Origin: JAJXWB01 sp046349085
GTDB taxonomy: Bacteria > Pseudomonadota > Alphaproteobacteria > Rhizobiales > Beijerinckiaceae
Length of the DNA stretch: 64,000 nucleotides
Assembly (NCBI GenBank): GCA_046349085.1
Contig: JAXMDA010000004.1
Coordinates: 372,001-436,000 of the forward strand
Direction of reading: 5' to 3'
A model generated the notes under the pieces. It was not told the DNA's origin. It was given only the letters and a program-made list of their open reading frames with translations, and made no database searches. The position numbers were made by a program, and so were the translations under genes. Of the stretch, positions 31,793 through 40,464 are shown piece by piece. Within the stretch, counting starts at the first letter, position 1. The number at the start of each line of letters is the position of its first letter.

Positions 31793-32800
31793 ATGCCCGC
31801 ACTGCCCACGAAAATGCGCCAGGTGATTTTCGACGGCGCGGGCGGCCCCGAGGTCGTCAAGCTCGCCGAAGCCGATGTGCCGACGCCCGGCCCCGGCAAG
31901 GTCCTGGTCGAGGTCGCCGCCTTCGGCGTCAACCGGCCCGACTGCATCCAGCGCGCCGGCTCCTATCCGCCGCCGCCTGGAGAAACGCAGATCCCCGGCC
32001 TCGAGATCGCCGGCAAGATCGTCGCGCTCGGCCCCGATGTGGCGGACCTGAAGGTCGGCGACGAAGTCTGCGCGCTCGTCGGCTCCGGCGGCTACGCCGA
32101 ATACGCCCTGGCCGACGCCGTCCTCTGTCTGCCGCGCCCGAAAGCCCTGTCGCTGCTGGAAGCCGCCGGCGTGCCGGAAACCTATTTCACCGTCTACGAC
32201 AACGTTTTCACCCGGGGTCGGCTCGCCAAGGGCGAGACCCTGCTCGTGCACGGCGGCTCCTCCGGCATCGGCTCGACCGCGATCCAGCTCGCCAAGCATT
32301 TCGGCGCGACCGTCATCGCCACCGCCGGCTCGCCGGAAAAATGCGACTTCTGCCGCCAGATCGGCGCCGATCACGCCATCGACTATCGCGCGCAGGATTT
32401 CGTCGCCGAAGTTCTTCGCATCACCGGCAAGCGCGGCGTCGACGTCATTCTCGACATGGTCGGCGGTCCCTATATCGCCAAGAACGTGTCGCTGCTGGCG
32501 CTCGACGGCCGCCTCGTGCAGATCGCCTTCCTGCAGGGGCCGATGGTCGAAAAACTCAACTTCCTGCCCGTCATGGTCAAGCGCCTGACGCTGACCGGCT
32601 CGACATTGCGCCCGCGCACGCTCGCGCAGAAAGCCGCCGTCGCGGCGGCCTTGCGCGAAAAAGTCTGGCCCCTGCTCGACAGCGGCGCCGTCAAGCCGCT
32701 CGTCCATGCAACCTTCCCGATGGAACAGACGCGCGAGGCGCACGCGCTGATGGAAAGCTCCGCCCATCTCGGCAAGATCATGGTGACGACAGGCAGGTAG
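31793..32800 (+). CDS. NAD(P)H quinone oxidoreductase (PIG3/Qor family)
   Basis: 335 residues from ATG 31793, with GGAGG eight bases upstream. The N-terminal GroES-like domain (1-130) holds VAAFGVNRPDCIQRAGSYPP and PGLEIAGKIV. The Rossmann part has the motif LLVHGGSSGIGSTAIQLAKHFGA and the C-terminal TFPMEQTREAHALMES, typical of the PIG3 (tumour-protein-p53-inducible 3)-like quinone oxidoreductases, which reduce o-quinones with NADPH. No zinc ligands. It is divergent from the GH94 gene, and is followed after 60 bp by two small genes on the same strand. Confidence 0.93.
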   Translation: MPALPTKMRQVIFDGAGGPEVVKLAEADVPTPGPGKVLVEVAAFGVNRPDCIQRAGSYPPPPGETQIPGLEIAGKIVALGPDVADLKVGDEVCALVGSGGYAEYALADAVLCLPRPKALSLLEAAGVPETYFTVYDNVFTRGRLAKGETLLVHGGSSGIGSTAIQLAKHFGATVIATAGSPEKCDFCRQIGADHAIDYRAQDFVAEVLRITGKRGVDVILDMVGGPYIAKNVSLLALDGRLVQIAFLQGPMVEKLNFLPVMVKRLTLTGSTLRPRTLAQKAAVAAALREKVWPLLDSGAVKPLVHATFPMEQTREAHALMESSAHLGKIMVTTGR

Positions 32801-32860
32801 CCGGAACCGCGCGGCGAAGCCGACGTTGTACGGGCTGGCCGTGCGGCGATCGGAGTTCCC

Positions 32861-33232
32861 ATGCCGGCGAGAAGCTCAAGGAAGACGACACAATCCGGCA
32901 AGGATCCGCGCGGCGGCCTGACCGCCGCGGGCCGGCGGCGGTTCGCCAGGCGCGACGGCTCGCATCTGAAGCCCGGGGTGACGAAAAAGGTCGCCGACAT
33001 GACGCCCGACGACATGCGGCGCAAGGGAAGCTGGGCGGTGCGTTTCTATGGCCGCAAGAAGCTGCCGGCGCTCGTCGGCGCCGACGGCAAGCCGACGCGC
33101 TTCGCGCTCTCCGCCCACGCCTGGGGCGAGCCCGCGCCGAAAAGCGAGAGCGCCGCGCGCAGGATCGCCGAAAAAGGGCGCAGACTTCTCGAACGCTACA
33201 AGGCGGCCCGGCAGAAGGAGCGCAAGTCGTGA
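32861..33232 (+). CDS. Small basic protein, DUF6321-like
   Basis: 123 residues, Lys/Arg-rich. The run GGLTAAGRRRFARRDGSHLKPGVTKKVADMTPDDMRRKGSWAVRF with the later ADGKPTRFALSAHAWGEPAPK resembles the uncharacterised DUF6321 proteins, which are cytoplasmic and widespread in proteobacteria. Function unknown. The sequence is strongly basic and might bind nucleic acid, but nothing shows it. Its stop overlaps the GTG of the next gene (GTGA), so the two are coupled. Confidence 0.7.
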   Translation: MPARSSRKTTQSGKDPRGGLTAAGRRRFARRDGSHLKPGVTKKVADMTPDDMRRKGSWAVRFYGRKKLPALVGADGKPTRFALSAHAWGEPAPKSESAARRIAEKGRRLLERYKAARQKERKS

Positions 33233-33489
33233 AAGCCACAACGCTCGCCATTGCCTTGGCCCTTGCCGTCTCGCCGGCGCTCGCCGCGGAGGTCAACCCG
33301 CCGGAAGTCAAGGACGCCGCGCCCGAAGCGCGCGAAAACATCCAGGACAAGAACAAGGACGGCGTGGTGACGCCGCCCGTCAATGTCGATCCCCACATGA
33401 AGACGGATCCGCCGCACGACAGTTCGGTGCGCACGCCCGTCATCCCGCCGCCGCAGGAAAAGGACGGGCGCAAGATCGAGCCCAAATAA
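33229..33489 (+). CDS. Small secreted Pro/Asp/Lys-rich protein
   Basis: 86 residues from GTG 33229, with AAGGAG nine bases upstream. The signal peptide is VKATTLAIALALAVSPALA (19; cut before AEVNPPE). The mature part is rich in Pro, Asp and Lys (VVTPPVNVDPHMKTDPP, VRTPVIPPPQEKDGRKIEPK), without Cys. It is probably unstructured and periplasmic. No family recognised. Coupled to the preceding DUF6321-like gene. Confidence 0.72.
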   Translation: MKATTLAIALALAVSPALAAEVNPPEVKDAAPEARENIQDKNKDGVVTPPVNVDPHMKTDPPHDSSVRTPVIPPPQEKDGRKIEPK

Positions 33490-33490
33490 G

Positions 33491-34687
33491 CTAGACGACC
33501 GCCTTTGCGGCGCGCATGCGCCCGATCTCGTCCGCGCTATATCCGATCTCGCGCAGGATCTCGTCGCTATGCTGGCCGAGTTCCGGGGGCATGCGCGGCT
33601 GAACCTTCGGCTCGCCGCTGATCCAGAATGGCGAATTCACCGTCTTCAGATCGCTGTCGGCGAAAGGAACGAGAAGATCGTTCTGAAGCGCTTGAGGATC
33701 GTCAGGCACGTCGGTCACCGGGGCCACGATCTCGAACAATACGCCGCGCGCATTGAGCCGCGCGCGCCATTCGCTGCGATCGCGCCGCGCGAAGGCCGCG
33801 TCCAGTTCGCCGATCAGCGCACGCGCATTGGCGAGGCGATCGGGCTTGGTCGCGAACCGCGGATCGTCTGCAAGGTCCGGCCGTTCGAGACAGGCGACAA
33901 GCTCCGGCCACAGCCGCTCCTCGTTGTGGATCGACAGGATCAGCCATTGCCCGTCGCCGCACTGGTAGAAGGTCGCCAGCGCATTATTCGCCTCTTCGCG
34001 CGGGCGTCGTTCCGGAAACGTCGCGCCGCACAAGGCCGCCTGCACCAGGAAGGCGTTCGCCCAGACGCCGTTGGCGATAAGCGACGACGTGACCTCCGAG
34101 CCCTCCCCCGTCTTCTCGCGACGATAGAGCGCCATCAATATTCCCGAGAGCACGGCGAGCGAAGACGGATGATCGCCCATGCCGCCCGTCGAGCGCGCGG
34201 GCCGCGCGCCGGCCGCGCGCACGGCGTCCATCATGCCCGAGCGCGCCCACCAGGCTGTCGTGTCGAAGCCTGGCTTGTCGGCCTCGGCGCCCTTGTCGCC
34301 GTAGCCGGTGAACGACGCGTAGATCAGCCGCGGATTGAGCGCTTCCAGGGTCGCGAAATCGAACCCGAGCTTCTTGCGGACGGGCGAGGGATAGTTCGTG
34401 ATGAAAATATCCGCGCCCGCCACCAGCCGACGAAGGATGTCCCGGCCATCGGCGCTCGCCAGATCGACCGCGAGGCTGCGCTTGTTGCGTGCGTCCACGA
34501 TCCACGGAAAATTGTGTTCCGTCGCCGGCTGCCCGGGCGCCGACCCCGTCTGGCGATAGGCGTCGCCGGTCGGCGGCTCGATCTTGACGACATCCGCTCC
34601 GAAATCGGAAAGCACGGTCGCCGCCGCGGGCGCGGCGATGAAGCTTGCGCAATCGATGATTCTCAATCCGTCAAACAGATGCTTCAT
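33491..34687 (-). CDS. Family III CoA transferase (CaiB/BaiF type)
   Basis: 398 residues. The N-terminus GLRIIDCASFIAAPAAATVLSDFGADVVKIEPP and the conserved catalytic Asp in PGFDTTAWWARSGMM (Asp142), plus GGMGDHPSSLAVLSGILMALYRRE, identify the family. Members move CoA between carboxylates through Asp-acyl intermediates (formyl-CoA, succinyl-CoA/mesaconate, bile acid, carnitine). Substrate unknown. It converges on the small secreted gene (one-base gap) and lies downstream of a crotonase gene on the same strand (70-bp gap), so they may be a two-gene catabolic transcript. Confidence 0.93.
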   Translation of the reverse strand: MKHLFDGLRIIDCASFIAAPAAATVLSDFGADVVKIEPPTGDAYRQTGSAPGQPATEHNFPWIVDARNKRSLAVDLASADGRDILRRLVAGADIFITNYPSPVRKKLGFDFATLEALNPRLIYASFTGYGDKGAEADKPGFDTTAWWARSGMMDAVRAAGARPARSTGGMGDHPSSLAVLSGILMALYRREKTGEGSEVTSSLIANGVWANAFLVQAALCGATFPERRPREEANNALATFYQCGDGQWLILSIHNEERLWPELVACLERPDLADDPRFATKPDRLANARALIGELDAAFARRDRSEWRARLNARGVLFEIVAPVTDVPDDPQALQNDLLVPFADSDLKTVNSPFWISGEPKVQPRMPPELGQHSDEILREIGYSADEIGRMRAAKAVV

Positions 34688-34757
34688 CGCGCAACCGATC
34701 CGTCCTGGTCCCGTCGGCGCGGGGACGCCGCCCGAATTCGCGCAGCGGGCGCAGGCG

Positions 34758-35537
34758 TCATTCGCCCTTCCATTGCGGCGGACGCTTCGCGAGAAACGCG
34801 TCGATGCCCTCCCGGAAATCCTGAGAGCCGTAGCATAGGCCCACGAGATCGTCGTCGGGCGGCAGCGTCTGCGCGGCGGCGATGCGGCGCAAAGCCTCCT
34901 TCGTCGCGCGCAACGTCAACGGCGCGTGCCCGGCCACCGTCGCCGTGATTTCCCGCGCGCGCCGCATCAACGCCTCGTGATCGTCGACGAGTTCATTGAC
35001 GACGCCGCAAGAAATCGCCTCGTCCGCTTCCATCAGGCGCGCGGTGAAGAACAGGTCCTTCACCCGCGCAGGCCCGATGAGATGCGCAAGCCGCGCATAA
35101 TTGGCGACGGACAGGCAATTGCCGAGCGTGCGCGCAATCGGAAACCCGAACTTCAGCGTGCGCGTGGCGATACGCAGGTCGCAACAGGCGGCGATCGCCG
35201 CGCCGCCGCCCGTGCAGGCGCCCGCGATCGCCGCGATCGTCGGCACGGACAATGTCTCCAGCGCCGACAGAACCCGTTCGATCTTGGCCTCGTAGGCAAG
35301 CCCGTCGTCGGCCGTTCTTACGGCATGAAACTCCGCAATGTCGGTTCCAGCCGCAAACGCCTTGTCGCCAGCCCCCGTAATCAGCACCGCGCGAAGCGTT
35401 TGATCGCGCGCCGCCTTCTCGCAAAAGCCGAGCAGCCGCTCGTACATGGAAAAGGTCAGCGCATTGCGCTGGCGCGGCCGGTTCAACGTCACTTCGGCGA
35501 CGCCATCCTTGATCTCGACGTGAAGATTCTCGCTCAT
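34758..35537 (-). CDS. Crotonase-family protein (enoyl-CoA hydratase/isomerase), catalytic glutamates missing
   Basis: 259 residues. Crotonase fold with LNRPRQRNALTF, the oxyanion-hole segment GDKAFAAGTDIAEF and GACTGGGAAIAACCDLRIA. In canonical hydratases a Glu follows GGG-x and another lies in FGxPE. Here these positions read GGGAAIA and FGFPIA, so both are absent. It may therefore carry out another crotonase reaction (isomerase, hydrolase, lyase) rather than hydration. The upstream region (35538-35711) holds a TAGAGC inverted repeat. Confidence 0.88.
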   Translation of the reverse strand: MSENLHVEIKDGVAEVTLNRPRQRNALTFSMYERLLGFCEKAARDQTLRAVLITGAGDKAFAAGTDIAEFHAVRTADDGLAYEAKIERVLSALETLSVPTIAAIAGACTGGGAAIAACCDLRIATRTLKFGFPIARTLGNCLSVANYARLAHLIGPARVKDLFFTARLMEADEAISCGVVNELVDDHEALMRRAREITATVAGHAPLTLRATKEALRRIAAAQTLPPDDDLVGLCYGSQDFREGIDAFLAKRPPQWKGE

Positions 35538-35547
35538 GCGCTCCCTC

Positions 35548-35570
35548 TAGAGCATATGCCGCACGCTCTA
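35548..35570. promoter_or_regulatory. TAGAGC inverted repeat
   Basis: TAGAGC (35548-35553) and GCTCTA (35565-35570) are inverted across 11 bases, about 11 bases upstream of the minus-strand crotonase gene and in the divergent region toward the cytochrome gene. Role unknown. Confidence 0.35.
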
Positions 35571-35711
35571 AAGTACAGATTGCCTCGCGCGGCAGGCCGG
35601 CGCAAACTCCGTCCGCGCATGGCGCATATTCCACGGAAACGCCCGACTTGTTCGGCATGAATATGCGGACAAGCAAATGCAGCCCGTTACGCGCTTCGGG
35701 AGGCTGGACAC

Positions 35712-36134
35712 ATGAGCATCTGCCGCATGATCGCGATCGCGCTGGCGGTCGCCTCGCCCTTCTCTGGCGTCGCCGCGCAGGATCTGTCGCAGGGCAAACC
35801 GCGCCCCGACATCAATTCCCTGCCGGTCTCAGTCAACGCGACGCGCGAGCAATTGCTGCTCGGCGACAGGATCTTCCACGGAGAAGCCGCGCGCGGCACG
35901 TGCTTCCAGTGCCATGGCTGGGACGGCAAGGGCACGGCCACCGGCAACGATCTGACCAACGGCAGCCTGAATTGGGGCGAGAGCTTCAAGGAGATCAAGG
36001 CGACCATCCTCAACAACATGAAACTCGCGCCGGGCCAGGACGGCGACCTCACGCCCGACGACGTCCATGCGGTTACGGCTTACGTCTGGGCGCTCGTGCA
36101 CCAGGAACGGATGGAGCGTCAGGCGGCGCAGTAA
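35712..36134 (+). CDS. Periplasmic mono-heme c-type cytochrome
   Basis: 140 residues with GGGAGG seven bases before ATG 35712. The signal peptide ends near SGVAAQD (about residue 22). One haem site CFQCH (Cys64, Cys67, His68), then a Met ligand candidate in NNMKLAPG (Met103). The segment LTPDDVHAVTAYVWALV is a class I cytochrome c C-terminal helix. It should carry electrons in the periplasm. No oxidase or dehydrogenase is adjacent, so the partner is unknown. Confidence 0.93.
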   Translation: MSICRMIAIALAVASPFSGVAAQDLSQGKPRPDINSLPVSVNATREQLLLGDRIFHGEAARGTCFQCHGWDGKGTATGNDLTNGSLNWGESFKEIKATILNNMKLAPGQDGDLTPDDVHAVTAYVWALVHQERMERQAAQ

Positions 36135-36214
36135 TTGTTTGCGCCAGCGCACATCGCCAGACGCAAAAGCGTGGCAGGTTTGACAAATTGCTCGCGCACG
36201 GATGCCTGCCGAAC

Positions 36215-36643
36215 ATGTTCAAGACCGCCAGCCTTGCCGCCGCCGTTCTGGCGCTGACCTCCGCAGCCGCCTTCGGCGCGCCGCCGCTCGAAGCGACCTC
36301 TCTCTACATGGAAAAGACGCGCGGCTGTCGCGAACTGGATCTCTCGACGTGGTCGCATCCGACCCGCAAGGTGATGGAGCGGGCGCGGGTCGAAATCCAG
36401 AAGGTCGAATTGTGCAACGACGACATCTACCCGATCTTCACCGTCGCCTTGCCCGGCGAACCCTTGGTCGGCGTCAACGATCGCTTCTTCAACAAGCTCT
36501 ACGCGCAGATGGGCGAGGCGAACGGCTGGCACTCCTTCGCCTTCGTCGATTCCAGTCGCGGCGTGATCGTCACGATCGACATAAAGGCGCGCAGGTCGCT
36601 CGATATCAATTACGACGAGTTCGATATTCCGCAGGGCAATTAG
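36215..36643 (+). CDS. Small secreted protein of unknown function
   Basis: 142 residues from ATG 36215. The signal peptide MFKTASLAAAVLALTSAAAF is cut near FGAPP (about 22). The mature part has two Cys (CRELDLSTWSHPTRK and VELCND) and a segment FNKLYAQMGEANGWHSFAFVDSSRGVIVTIDIK. Not a recognised family. It starts 80 bases after the cytochrome gene on the same strand and may be cotranscribed; the ribosome site is weak. Confidence 0.75.
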   Translation: MFKTASLAAAVLALTSAAAFGAPPLEATSLYMEKTRGCRELDLSTWSHPTRKVMERARVEIQKVELCNDDIYPIFTVALPGEPLVGVNDRFFNKLYAQMGEANGWHSFAFVDSSRGVIVTIDIKARRSLDINYDEFDIPQGN

Positions 36644-36646
36644 GCG

Positions 36647-37714
36647 CTACCCCAACGCTTCCTCGATTGCCTTGCCGCAGGCCGTCGTATCGGCATTGCC
36701 TCCGAGATCGCGCGTGCGCAGCGTGCGTTCGGCAAGCGAGCGCTCGATCGCCGCGACGATTTCGACTGCGGCTTCCCGCTCGCCGAGGTGCTCGAGCATC
36801 ATCGCGCCCGACCAGATCTGGCCGATTGGATTGGCGATCCCCTGGCCCGCGATGTCGGGCGCAGACCCATGCACGGGCTCGAACAGCGAGGGAAAGGCGC
36901 CGCCGCTGATATTGGCCGAGGGCGCGATGCCGATGGTGCCGGCGCAGGCCGGCCCGAGATCGGAGAGAATGTCGCCGAACAGGTTGGACGCGACCACAAC
37001 GTCGAACCAGTCGGGATGCAGGACGAAATGCGCGGTCAAAATGTCGATGTGGTACTTGTCCCACTTCACGTCCGGATAGCTCCTCGCCATCGCTTCCACG
37101 CGCTCGTCCCAATAGGGCATGGTGATGGAAATGCCGTTGGATTTCGTCGCGGAGGTCAGGTGCTTCTTCGGCCGGCGTTGCGCGAGATCGAAGGCGAATT
37201 TGAGGATGCGGTCGACGCCGGTGCGGGTCATCACCGTCTCCTGCACGACGAATTCGCGCTCCGTGCCGCGGAACATGCGTCCGCCGATGGATGAATATTC
37301 GCCCTCGGTATTTTCGCGCACCACATAGAAGTCGATGTCGCCGGGATTGCGTCCGGCGAGCGGGCATGGCACGCCGGGCATGAGCTTCACCGGCCTGAGA
37401 TTCACGAACTGGTCGAACTCGCGCCGGAACAGCAGCAGCGAACCCCACAGCGACACGTGATCGGGAATTTTCTCCGGCCATCCGACCGCGCCGAAGAAAA
37501 TAGCGTCATGCTTGCCGATCCTCTCCTTCCAGTCCTCCGGCAGCATCCGGCCGTGCTTGGCGTAATAATCGTAGCTTGAGAAATCGAACCAGTCCTGCTC
37601 GAGCCTGAACCCGAATTTCTTCGCGGCCCGCTCGAGCACGCGCACGCCCTCGGGCGTCGTCTCCTTGCCGATGCCGTCGCCGGGAATGACGGCGATACGA
37701 TAGCTGCGGGACAT
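36647..37714 (-). CDS. Tartrate dehydrogenase / D-malate dehydrogenase (decarboxylating)
   Basis: 355 residues from ATG 37714 with CAGGAGAG upstream. It is an isocitrate/isopropylmalate dehydrogenase-type enzyme: VIPGDGIGKETTPEGVRVLE, RENTEGEYSSIGGR, SNGISITMPYWDERV and NLFGDILSDLGPACAGTIGIAPSAN. The RENTEGEYSS segment and length match tartrate dehydrogenase/DmlA (TtuC/YeaU) rather than LeuB. It oxidises D-malate or meso/L-tartrate with NAD and Mn. Repeat DNA and the liv operon lie upstream on the same strand. Converges on the small secreted gene with a three-base gap. Confidence 0.92.
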   Translation of the reverse strand: MSRSYRIAVIPGDGIGKETTPEGVRVLERAAKKFGFRLEQDWFDFSSYDYYAKHGRMLPEDWKERIGKHDAIFFGAVGWPEKIPDHVSLWGSLLLFRREFDQFVNLRPVKLMPGVPCPLAGRNPGDIDFYVVRENTEGEYSSIGGRMFRGTEREFVVQETVMTRTGVDRILKFAFDLAQRRPKKHLTSATKSNGISITMPYWDERVEAMARSYPDVKWDKYHIDILTAHFVLHPDWFDVVVASNLFGDILSDLGPACAGTIGIAPSANISGGAFPSLFEPVHGSAPDIAGQGIANPIGQIWSGAMMLEHLGEREAAVEIVAAIERSLAERTLRTRDLGGNADTTACGKAIEEALG

Positions 37715-37736
37715 GTCAGCTCTCCTGAAAGAAAAA

Positions 37737-37801
37737 GGACCGCGAGCCTTTCGGCTCGCAGTCCAGTCGAGAAGCCTGCGAGCCGGAAGGCTCGCGGTCC
37801 A
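37737..37801. repeat. Palindromic GCGAGCC repeat (second full copy)
   Basis: GGACCGCGAGCC (37737) and GGCTCGCGGTCC (to 37800) are inverted; each arm also forms its own hairpin with a three- or four-base loop. Same family as 19774-19840. It sits between livM and the tartrate dehydrogenase gene and may act as a terminator. Confidence 0.85.
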
Positions 37802-37803
37802 TG

Positions 37804-38859
37804 TTACTTGCCGCGCGCCTTGCTGACGAGCATCTGGATGAAGCCCGCGAGGCCCGACGGCATGACATAGATGATGGCGATCAGCAGCAGGCCGTAGACC
37901 GCGCCCGACAGGCCCTTCGACACGCCTTCCGCGATGTTCGGCACGAACAGCAGGAATGCGCCGCCGAACAGCGCGCCGGGCAGCCAGCCGACGCCGCCCA
38001 CGACGAGGCCGACGAGGAAGCCGATCGACAGGGTCAGCGTGAACGAATCCGGCGCCACGAACTGCACGATGATCGCGCCGAGCGCGCCGGCGATGCCGGT
38101 GTAGAGCGCCGACAGGCCGAAGGCGCTCGCCTTGTAGAGCGAAGTGTTCACGCCCATCGAGCGCGCGGCGATCGGATTGTCGCGGATCGCCATCAGCGCG
38201 CGGCCGGTGCGGCTCGTCACCAGGTTCTTGGCGCAGATGTAAAGGATCACGCCGACGATCAGCGTGAAATAATAGAGCCATTGATCCTGGTTGAGCGGCA
38301 GCCCGAAAGGCGCGTCGGGCTTGGTGATGACGATGCCCTGCACGCCGCCGGTCCAGTGTTCGAGCGGCGACAGTTTCAGGATCTGCGGCGTCGCGGCGGC
38401 GAGCGCGAAGGTCGCGAGCGCGAGATAGACGCCTTCGAGCCGCAGCGCCGGCAGGCCGAACAGGAAGCCGAGCACGAAGCAGATGGCGCCCGCGACCGGC
38501 AACGTAAAGACGTAGTTGACGCCCATGTGCTCCATCATGATCGCCGCCGTATAGGCGCCGACCGCGTAGAAGGCCGAATGGCCGAGCGAGAACTGTCCGT
38601 TGAACCCTGTCAGAAGATTCAGGCCCACGATGGCGATGGCGTAGACCATCGTCTGCGTGAACTGAAAGACCACGAAATTCTTGACGAAGGCCGGCAGGAC
38701 CAGCGCGATCGCCAGAAGAACGAGGAAGATGATGCGTCGCGTGGCCACGCCTGCGTTGGCGGCAGGGGAGGCGGGGCGAGCCATGGGACGGTTCTCGCCT
38801 TCAGGCGATTCGCCGATGTCGTGATGGACGACGGTTTCTTCGTGAGCGGATGCGGACAT
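37804..38859 (-). CDS. livM: Branched-chain-amino-acid-type ABC permease LivM
   Basis: 351 residues. About 10 membrane helices with the LivM signature FNGQFSLGHSAFYAVGAYTAA and the later SRTGRALMAIRDNPIAARSMGVN (the EAA-like loop that meets the ATPase). The N-terminal 45 residues are an acidic, Pro-rich tail absent from most homologues; ATG at 38784 would remove it, but the one-base gap to livH favours 38859. Last gene of the livGFHM set. The transporter class imports branched amino acids, but also urea, aromatic or dicarboxylic acids. Confidence 0.95.
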   Translation of the reverse strand: MSASAHEETVVHHDIGESPEGENRPMARPASPAANAGVATRRIIFLVLLAIALVLPAFVKNFVVFQFTQTMVYAIAIVGLNLLTGFNGQFSLGHSAFYAVGAYTAAIMMEHMGVNYVFTLPVAGAICFVLGFLFGLPALRLEGVYLALATFALAAATPQILKLSPLEHWTGGVQGIVITKPDAPFGLPLNQDQWLYYFTLIVGVILYICAKNLVTSRTGRALMAIRDNPIAARSMGVNTSLYKASAFGLSALYTGIAGALGAIIVQFVAPDSFTLTLSIGFLVGLVVGGVGWLPGALFGGAFLLFVPNIAEGVSKGLSGAVYGLLLIAIIYVMPSGLAGFIQMLVSKARGK

Positions 38860-38860
38860 G

Positions 38861-39739
38861 TCAGACTCGCGAGACGACGACGCGGCCGAACAGGCCCGCG
38901 GGTTTGAAGACGAGCACCACGACGATCACCACCAGCGCGATCGGCAGCTTGAGCTCCGCGCCGATGACCGGGATGTAGGTGCCGGCAAGGTTCTCGATCA
39001 CGCCGACGGCGAAGCCGCCGAGCACGGCGCCGCCCGGGCTCGTCAGGCCGCCGAGAACCGCGCCCGCGAAACCGTAGAGCAGGATCGAGATCATCATGTT
39101 GGGTTCGAGGAACACGACCGGCGCGATCAGCATGCCGGCAATCGAACCGATCGCGGCCGCCATGCCCCAGCCGAGCGCCGTCATCCACGACACGCGGATG
39201 CCGACGAGCCGCGCCGACGCGGGGTTCGCCGCCGCCGCGCGCATCGCCAGGCCGACGCTCGTGTAACTGAAGAAAAGGTAGAGGAGCAGGAGAAGACCCA
39301 GCGTCACCGCCACCATGCCGCCCTGGTGCGACGAGATCAGCGTCGACCCGAACAACGGCGAGGAGCCGAAGGGCGAGGGGAAGCTCTTGACCGTGAAGTC
39401 CCAGATGAAGCCCGCCATCGAATTGATCACTGAATAGAGCGCGATGAAGATCACCACATGGCTGAGCACGGGCGCATGTTCGATCGGCTTGAACACGATG
39501 CGTTCGATGGCCACGCCGCCGATGAAGGAGACGATGACGGTAATGATGAAGGCGAGCCAGTAGGGCACGCCCTTGTCGATCAATTGCCAGGCGATGAAGG
39601 TCGAGAACATCGCCATTTCGCCCTGGGCGAAGTTCAGATGGTCGATCGCCTGGTAGATCATCACGACGGCGAGCGCCATGCAGGCGTAGATCGCGCCGGT
39701 CGAAATGCCTGCCAGGATCTGTTGGGTAAGAAGCTCCAT
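38861..39739 (-). CDS. livH: Branched-chain-amino-acid-type ABC permease LivH
   Basis: 292 residues. AGGAGG lies six bases before ATG 39739. Membrane permease with the LivH signature GISTGAIYACMALAVVMIYQAIDHLNFAQGEMAMFSTF and the cytoplasmic loop SVGLAMRAAAANPASARLVGI. Forms a heterodimer with LivM in the inner membrane. Eleven bases after livF. Confidence 0.96.
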   Translation of the reverse strand: MELLTQQILAGISTGAIYACMALAVVMIYQAIDHLNFAQGEMAMFSTFIAWQLIDKGVPYWLAFIITVIVSFIGGVAIERIVFKPIEHAPVLSHVVIFIALYSVINSMAGFIWDFTVKSFPSPFGSSPLFGSTLISSHQGGMVAVTLGLLLLLYLFFSYTSVGLAMRAAAANPASARLVGIRVSWMTALGWGMAAAIGSIAGMLIAPVVFLEPNMMISILLYGFAGAVLGGLTSPGGAVLGGFAVGVIENLAGTYIPVIGAELKLPIALVVIVVVLVFKPAGLFGRVVVSRV

Positions 39740-39750
39740 ACCGGGCCTCC

Positions 39751-40464
39751 TCAGTAGCCGAGGTAAGAGCGACGCACGTTCTCGTCCGCCCCGATCTGTT
39801 TCGCAGGGCCCGACATGACGATCGAACCGGTTTCGAGAAGATAGGCCTCGTCCGCAATGCCGAGCGCCAGCGCGGCGTTCTGCTCGACGATGAGCATCGA
39901 CGCCTTTTCCTCGCGGTTGAGCGCGCTCAGGATGTCGAACATTTCGCGCACCAGCAGCGGCGCAAGGCCGAAGGAAGGCTCATCGAGCAGCATCAGGCGC
40001 GGCCGCAGCATCAACGCGCGCGCGATCGACAGCATCTGCTGCTCGCCGCCCGACAGCGTGCCCGCCTGCTGCGCGCGCCGCTGCTTCAGCCGCGGGAAAT
40101 GATCGTACATCTTGTCGATGTCTTTGGCGACGTTCTGCCTGTCCCTGCGCGTGATCGCGCCGAGTTGCAGGTTCTCCTCCACCGTCATGCGCGTGAACGT
40201 GCCGCGCCCTTCCGGAATGTGGGCGACGCCGAGCCGCGCGACGTCTTCGGTCGAGCGCCCGAGAATGTTCTTGCCCTCGAACAGGATTTCCCCGCCCGAC
40301 TTCACCATGCCGCAGATGGCGCGCAGCGTCGTCGTCTTGCCCGCGCCGTTGGCGCCGAGCAGCGTCGTCACGCCGCCCTCCTCGAGGCCGAAATCCAGTC
40401 CGTGCAGCACGCGCACCTGACCGTAGGCGGCTGTAAGCCCTCTGACTTCAAGCAGCTTGGTCAT
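39751..40464 (-). CDS. livF: ABC transporter ATPase LivF
   Basis: 237 residues. Walker A LLGANGAGKTTTL, signature LSGGEQQMLSIARAL, Walker B LMLLDEPSFGLAP. The 237-residue length and lack of an extra insert fit LivF. Its ATG overlaps the livG stop codon (ATGA). Drives import together with LivG. Confidence 0.96.
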   Translation of the reverse strand: MTKLLEVRGLTAAYGQVRVLHGLDFGLEEGGVTTLLGANGAGKTTTLRAICGMVKSGGEILFEGKNILGRSTEDVARLGVAHIPEGRGTFTRMTVEENLQLGAITRRDRQNVAKDIDKMYDHFPRLKQRRAQQAGTLSGGEQQMLSIARALMLRPRLMLLDEPSFGLAPLLVREMFDILSALNREEKASMLIVEQNAALALGIADEAYLLETGSIVMSGPAKQIGADENVRRSYLGY

